From: an uncultured Planctomycetaceae bacterium
Lineage (GTDB): Bacteria; Planctomycetota; Planctomycetia; Pirellulales; Pirellulaceae
Direction: 5' to 3'
DNA length: 8,988 nt
NCBI GenBank assembly: GCA_903927685.1
Contig: CAIYOB010001265.1
Span: forward strand, 1 to 8,988
Both the position numbers and the translations under genes were made by a program. The notes below the pieces were generated by a model, which saw nothing but the letters and a program-made list of their open reading frames with translations, was not told where the DNA came from and made no database searches. Shown here in pieces: positions 1 through 6,000 of the stretch (position 1 is its first letter; every line of letters starts with the position of its first letter).

Positions 1-3000
1 TGGTCCCGAGCGCAAGCCGAGGGGTCCGTCCAAGTGTCCGCGACCGACGACGACCGGGCCTATCTGGTGGCCGGCAGCGCGGGCGGCGCGGCCACGGCCG
101 CGGTCGGAATCGGGGTGGCCGTCCCCGTGGTCTCCCGGAACACCGCCGCGACGATCCATGCCAGCGCCACGGTGGTCGCCCTGGGAGCCGGCGAGGGCTT
201 GCCGGCGCCGGTCACCGACCCGATGTACATCGCCGCACCGGTCAGCTTCGGCCCCGAGCACGTCGTGTTGGACACCGGCACGATCGATCTGCAGTATCGC
301 CACGGGTACCGGGTCGGCGAGGCGCTGGTGTACCGCGCGGGCTCGGATCACGCGCCGATCGGCGGGCTGCAGGACGGAGGCGTGTACTACGCGCTGCCCG
401 TGGCCGATCATCCCACGTGGGTCCGGCTGGCGGCCAGCCGCGAGGCGGCCGAGCAGGGGCTGGCCATCCCGTTCACGTCGGCAGGCGGCGCCGGCCAGCG
501 GCTGCGTCTGCAAGCCGCGGCGCAGCCCGAGCGGTCTGACCCGGCCGGCGCCAGTCCCGAGCTGCTGAAGGAGCTGCGCGCCCTGGACGCGATCCCGGGC
601 CTGAGCGGAGACGTGCTCTGGGACGCCGGCCCGGAGCAGCCCCAGTTCCACGGCGTCCTGGTCACCGCCACCAGCAACGATCAGATCACTCAGTGGGCCG
701 TGTCGGCCGAGGGAGCCGGCATGGTCGCCGTGCCGCTGGCGACGGGCGTCCAGGTGTTGCGAGGCACGACCCGGGCCGGAGTGGAATCCGGCGCTCTGCT
801 GAACCAGACGGGCCAGGCCCAGCCGAGCCAGTCGGTCTGCGTTTCGGCCGTCAGCTCGTACTATCACCTGGGCGTGGCCGGAGCCGCGGGCGGTGCGGGA
901 GTCGCCAGTGTGGGAGCCGGCGTCGACGTGACCTCGTCGCACCTGACCACCGAAGCCTACGTCGCCGCCGGGGCCAAGGTCCGCGCCAACCAGGACGTGA
1001 CGGTCTGGGCCAAGGCAGGGGAAGAACTGGTGAGTTGGGGATTGGGCATCGGCGGAGCGGGTATGGCCGCCGTCCGCGGGGCCGTGTCGTCGCTGTGCCT
1101 GCGGACCCAGACGCGAGCCTTCGTCGGCGGCTTGGACGACAACGCCGCTGCCACCGCGGTCGAAGCCGGCAACAACGTGCTGGTCCAGGCCCGCGACGAC
1201 ACGCGCGTGTGGGTTCTGGACGGCGCGGTGGCTGGCGGCGTGGTCGGCGTCGGAGCCTCAGTGACCGCGGTGTACGTCGACAAGCTGACCGAGTCATACG
1301 TGGGGAATCACGTGACGCTGATCGGTCGGGCGTTAGGTTCCAGCCTCTTGGACGTCTTGGCGGGGGACGGAGCCGCCGGCTTTCCCACCGCCCAGGCCCG
1401 CGGCGTGGCGGTCCAGGCTCGCTCGCAAGAAGTGCTGCAGACCTGGACGTTTGCCGGAGGCGGAGGCGTGGTGGGGTTCGCCGGCTCCGTCGTGGCGGCG
1501 GTTGTCCATTCGACCACGCGGGCGTTCGTCAACAACGACACCCGGGTCAACGCCGATGGGGGCGATGCGGGAGCCGACCAGGCGGTGCATGTGGCCGCGG
1601 CGAACTACGCCGAGCTGGCGAACCGCATTCCCGCCTCCGTGGGCGGAGGTTACGTGGGCCTGTCCGGCGCGGTGAATATCGGCTCGGTGCAGAATCCGAC
1701 GCAGGCCTGGATCGGCGACCGGAGCACAGTCAATGCTCGGCAGGACGTCCAGGTGTCGGCTAATTCGGATAAATTGCTGAAAAGCTTCGCCTTTAGCGTC
1801 GGGGGCGGCTTCGTGGCCCTGGCCTGCGCCGTGGAGGTGTATTGGGTGGGCACGATCGCGGACGATGAGTCGCGCAAGGCCACCACGGGCAAGGACCAGA
1901 CGACCGCCACCGACACGGTCGAGGCGGGCGTCCAGGCGCAGACGACGCTCGATGCCTTCAACGGTTTCCAAGAGCTGCCGCATTCGGGCCGGGAGGTCCG
2001 CACCACGGGCGACCAGCAGACCTCCGGCAATTCGGCGGCGGTCAAGACGACGGCCTGGGAAACTCAGCTCGCGCTGGGCGACGAGGTCCGCCAGAACGAG
2101 TTGCCGGCCAGGCTGCGGGCAACCGAGGCCGGCGACCACGCGACGCAGGCGTATATCGGGAAAGGAAGCACGGTCAGCGCCGGCCGCGATCTCAACGTGC
2201 TGGCCATCGAGAGCATCGAGGTCTCCCAAATCGTGGCCAACGCGTTCGGCGGGATGTTCTCGCTGGGCGCGGGCGTGACCGTGTTGACCGTCAGCAGCAA
2301 CACGGCGGCCTATGCGGACAACGGGGCGAACCTGAGCGCAGGGGGCGACGTCACGATCCGAGCCGCCCTGGTCAAAGATAAACTGGATGCACTGGCCGCC
2401 GCCGGCAATGGCGGGTTCGTCACGCTGGGAGCCCAGGTCGCGGTCGTCACCGACCACAGCACGCAGGCGGCGTACCTGGCCGACGGCGTGCGGATTCCGT
2501 CGGCCGAAGAGGTGAAGGTGCAGGCGGAGGCCCAGCGGTCGCTCAGCAGCCAGACCGCCAACGTGTCCGTCGGGGCTGTTACCGCGGGAGCTGCCGTGGC
2601 CCGATCCGAGGCCGACGGCAGTACGCGTGCTTGGCTGGGCCAAGGCGTGATTGTCGGAGCTGGCCAGGATCTGCCGGGCCAGGCGGTGCAAAGCCTGACG
2701 GTCGCTGCCAGCCACCAGACGCAGGCGGTCGCCGACGAATGGGCTGTGAAAGCCGGCATCGGCGTCGGCTCGGGCAACCAAACGACGGCGATCGTCCAGC
2801 CCACCGTCACCGCGGAAATCCGCGAGGGTTCGCAAATCAAGGTCACCGATGCCGCGGCCGTCACCGCCTCGGCGCAAGCGGAAGCGATTGCCGACGCCTG
2901 GGGCGTGAACGCGGGCGGCCTGGCCGTCGGCGTCTCCAAGGCGACCGCCGAGGCCAAACCGGCGGTCAACGCTTCTCTGGGCCGAGGTGTGAAAGTCGCG

Positions 3001-6000
3001 GCTCAAGATTTGACGATCCTTGGCGTCAGCCAGCCCTCGGCGACTGCCGCCGCGTTCGGATGCAGCGGGGCCCTGATCGGCGTCAACGGCAGCTGGTCAT
3101 CCGCCGAGACGGCGAGCACCGCGGCGGCTTCGGTCGGCGCCGAGAGTCAGCTGGAGGTCGCCGGCACGACAGCGATTCGCGCCTCGAACCGCACGGCGCA
3201 GCACGCGAAATCGAAAGGCGTTTCGGCCGGCATCGTGGCCGCCGGAGCGACCTTCAGCTATGCCACGTCGCACAGTGTCACGCAAGCTACCCTGGGCGCC
3301 GGCGCGACGGTGTCCGGCGGCGAACTGCTGTTGGAAGCCCGCGGAGACGATGGGAATCGCGCCGAAAGCGTGGCCGGCAGTGGCGGCTTGATCGCCGGCG
3401 ACGGAGCCGTGGCCGAAACATTGGCGGACAGCGACACCCGGGCGATCGTTGGCAGCCAGGCCAAGGTGCGCGTGGCCCAATTCGCCAGCCATGCCGAACA
3501 TACCCAGACATCGAACAGCCTGCTGGACGCCACCCAAGTCGCCCTGGTCGGAATCGGCGGCTATCGGGCGACGAACACGGCCCACCCCACGGTCTTGGCG
3601 ACCCTGGAAGCCGGGGCTGATATTCAGGCCCAGCAGATCGAAGTCACGGCCGACAACACGCTGAACAAGCCGGACGCGGGCAGCGACGAGTTCCACGTCA
3701 AGGTCGGCGGATTCGGGGGAATCGAGGTCAACTGGGGCAAGAGCGAAACGACGGTTGGGCTGGTCACGACGGTGAGCGTCGGCGACGGCGCCAAACTGGT
3801 GACCCAAGCGCCCACTGCCGGCGACGCCGACGCGGACGCGATGCTGGTCGTCTCCCAGGATGCAGGCGAAGCCGGTTCGCAGGGCGCCGTGCGGCCGCAA
3901 CTGGCGCTGGCGGCTCATAACCAGATCATCGCCCGGGACAAAACCTATTTGAAAGCGTTCGGGGTGGTGGCGGCCACGGACGGTTCTTCCCGTTTCCGCG
4001 CCGAGACCGACTCGGCCACGATCGAGATCGGCCGCGCCACGCTGCACACTTCCGGCGACACCCGCCTGGAGGCGTCGTCCGCCGCCGACGTCTGGACGCA
4101 CTCGACCACCGCGGTCGGCTCCGCATTCGGCCGGGGAAGCAGCGACAGCTTGGCCGTGGTCAAGCCGCTCAGTCAAGTGATTCTCAAGGAAGGCGCGTCG
4201 GTCAAGTCCCAGGGCGCCACGTACTTGGAAGCGGGCAGTGGCGGCGACTTCGACGTGCAAGCGACCGGCCAGTTGATCGGCGGAACCACGTACGCCACGA
4301 GTTCGGCTCAGGCCACCTTGAATCAAACGGACGCGGTCCGAATCGCCGGCGGCGCCAGCGTCCTGGCGGGCGGCGAAGTCCACCTGGTGGCCGACAAGGG
4401 CCTGTCCCAAGTCGTCGGCAACGCGGCTGCGACGATGAAGAAAGGCCCGCATGGAGTCGACGAGCCCGTAACCATCACGCTCGGTGACGCGGTGAACACG
4501 GCCGACGCGGGCGTCACGGTCGACGGCGAGGTCAAGGGTGCGCTCAGCGAGTCGGGAGTCAACGTCACGGTCGATTCGAAGCTGAGCATCCCCAGCGTGG
4601 CGAGCCTCGTGCCGCGGTCCGGCCTGGATGTCCATCAGGGGCAAGTCTACCTGGACCCGACCAGCAGCTTCACGGCCTCCGCCGAACCCCTGTCCTTCTT
4701 CTTCTACGCGCAGGTGTACGACAAGGACAACCCCAAGTCGCTGACGCCCCTGCTGTTCCAGCGCGAAGGCGGTACGTACAAGCTGGCGGTCGTGGGCGCG
4801 CCCGTCACCGCCTTTCAAGTCGGCCCCAACATTCGCCCGTTCCGGGCCGTCCAGGGCGAGATCCAGCCGGGCAGTACGTATGTGCTGGGATTCAGCGATC
4901 GCGATCGCGCCCGGAACGGGGCGACCAAGGACCCGATCTACTCCGGGACGATCCCGTTTGACGGGCAAGGCGCGTGGTTGTACACGCAACGGGGCGACTG
5001 GCCCGAAGACGGCAAGCCCTTGTCGCTGGGCCAGAAGTTCGCGGGCACGGACGGCGTCCGGATGAACTCGGGACGCACCTACTCGGCCTTTGTCAGCCCG
5101 ATCCCCGGCAGCATTTCCTACACCGGCAAAGACGGCCAGGTCACCACGTTCCCGGCCGTCGGCGTCACGACCGTGCCCGCCGGCGTGGGCCAGCCGACGT
5201 TCCAAGTCGAGGACCTGGTGGTGACGCTCGGCGAGCGGCTGAAGAAGCTGAAAGAGCTGCTGAAAGAGTACGAGGGGAACCCCGCCGCCCAGGCCGGCGT
5301 GCAAGCCGAAATGGACCAGCTGTGGACGCTGCTGCAGCAGATGCTGGGACTGCCCGAGCGGCCCGACGTGCTCCCGGACTTCAGCATACCGGTCGGCGTG
5401 CTGGTCGTTCCCGAGATCACGGCCGGCGTGGGCAACATTCACGTCGACGCCGAATACCTGGTGGGCGCCGGCAAGCTCCTGAATCCCGGCGACTCGACCA
5501 TCACGGTCGGTAATGCCAGCCCCTACGCGCTGCGTTTCGGCAACTTGACCGTTCCCAACGCCAAGGGCGGCCAGCTGGTCTTCAACAAACTGTCCGTGGC
5601 CAACACGGAAGAGATCAACAAGCTGAACAAGCCGGGGCATACCGCCCGGTTCGCCGAGATCCAGACCAGCCAGGGGCACAATCCGGCGATCACGGTGCGG
5701 ACAACGTATGATCCCGCCGCACCGTCGCCTCCGGGCGTGAACGAAGGCTGGAACATGCATCAGTTCGTCACCCCGGCCATCGAGTTCAACGGGGATGTCA
5801 CGGTCCGCAGCGGCGCCTTTACCGCGGAGAACGTCAAGGGCAACATCGAGGTCCGCGGCAAGATCAGCGCGGCGACGGTGGACATCAAGGCCGGCGGCAA
5901 TTTCGTAGTGAACACCGACGGGTTCTACCATGTCGGCGGCGACCCGTTGCAGCAGTGGGCCGACCAGGCGCGGGCGGACGACGCGCAAGGCGGCCACAAC

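Larger units (their letters stand above)
652..4452 (+). repeat. Tandem array of ~53-residue LktA-like beta repeats (20 units)
   Basis: Units begin at about residues 218, 278, 332, 392, 468, 528, 582, 730, 783, 837, 898, 951, 1003, 1056, 1108, 1159, 1212, 1353, 1406 and 1459. In the cleanest stretch (730-1212) the nine successive spacings are 53, 54, 61, 53, 52, 53, 52, 51 and 53 residues. Each unit starts with a polar strand of type D-V-x-V-x-A (DVTVWA, NVLVQA, DVQVSA, DLNVLA, DVTIRA, EVKVQA), then about 15 residues of Ala/Ser-rich sequence, a Gly-rich hydrophobic segment (for example VGGGYVGLSGAVNI at 547-560), and a T-x-A-x-[ILV]-G-type strand (TQAWIG 567-572, TQAYIG 715-720). Units are diverged in sequence, so this is old duplication rather than recent slippage. 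The period matches the 53-residue tandem repeat I associate with leukotoxin LktA-type adhesins. The likely role is a long rod or stalk. Confidence 0.85.

Noticed and set aside
1645..1656. GGAGG followed by GTG, resembling a ribosome binding site and start
   Set aside because: It encodes Gly-Gly-Tyr-Val inside a Gly-rich segment of a repeat unit. The frame is continuous on both sides and nothing suggests an internal start.
1639..1686. Gly-rich hydrophobic segments as transmembrane helices
   Set aside because: Such segments recur once per repeat unit across the array and are rich in Gly and beta-branched residues. They fit beta-structure in a secreted rod better than membrane spans.
693..1763. 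356-codon open frame on the + strand in frame 3
   Set aside because: It is an Arg/Gly-rich out-of-frame shadow of the repeat array, with no recognisable domain.
1333..3006. 557-codon open frame on the - strand
   Set aside because: It is the same mirrored frame, stopped by the complement of the single TTA codon at 1333. It overlaps regular 53-residue repeats on the + strand.
3340..3348. RGD tripeptides (residues 1114-1116, also 2567-2569 and 2643-2645) as integrin-binding motifs
   Set aside because: Arg, Gly and Asp are abundant here, the tripeptides fall at unrelated places in strands, and there is no sign of an animal host. Chance is the better explanation.
4895..4908. Two overlapping GCGATCGC palindromes (another at 8791-8798) as a cyanobacterial HIP1 signature
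   Set aside because: Three occurrences at two sites in nearly 9 kb of GC-rich DNA are too few to indicate HIP1 enrichment, and the first site simply encodes SDRDR of the repeated module.
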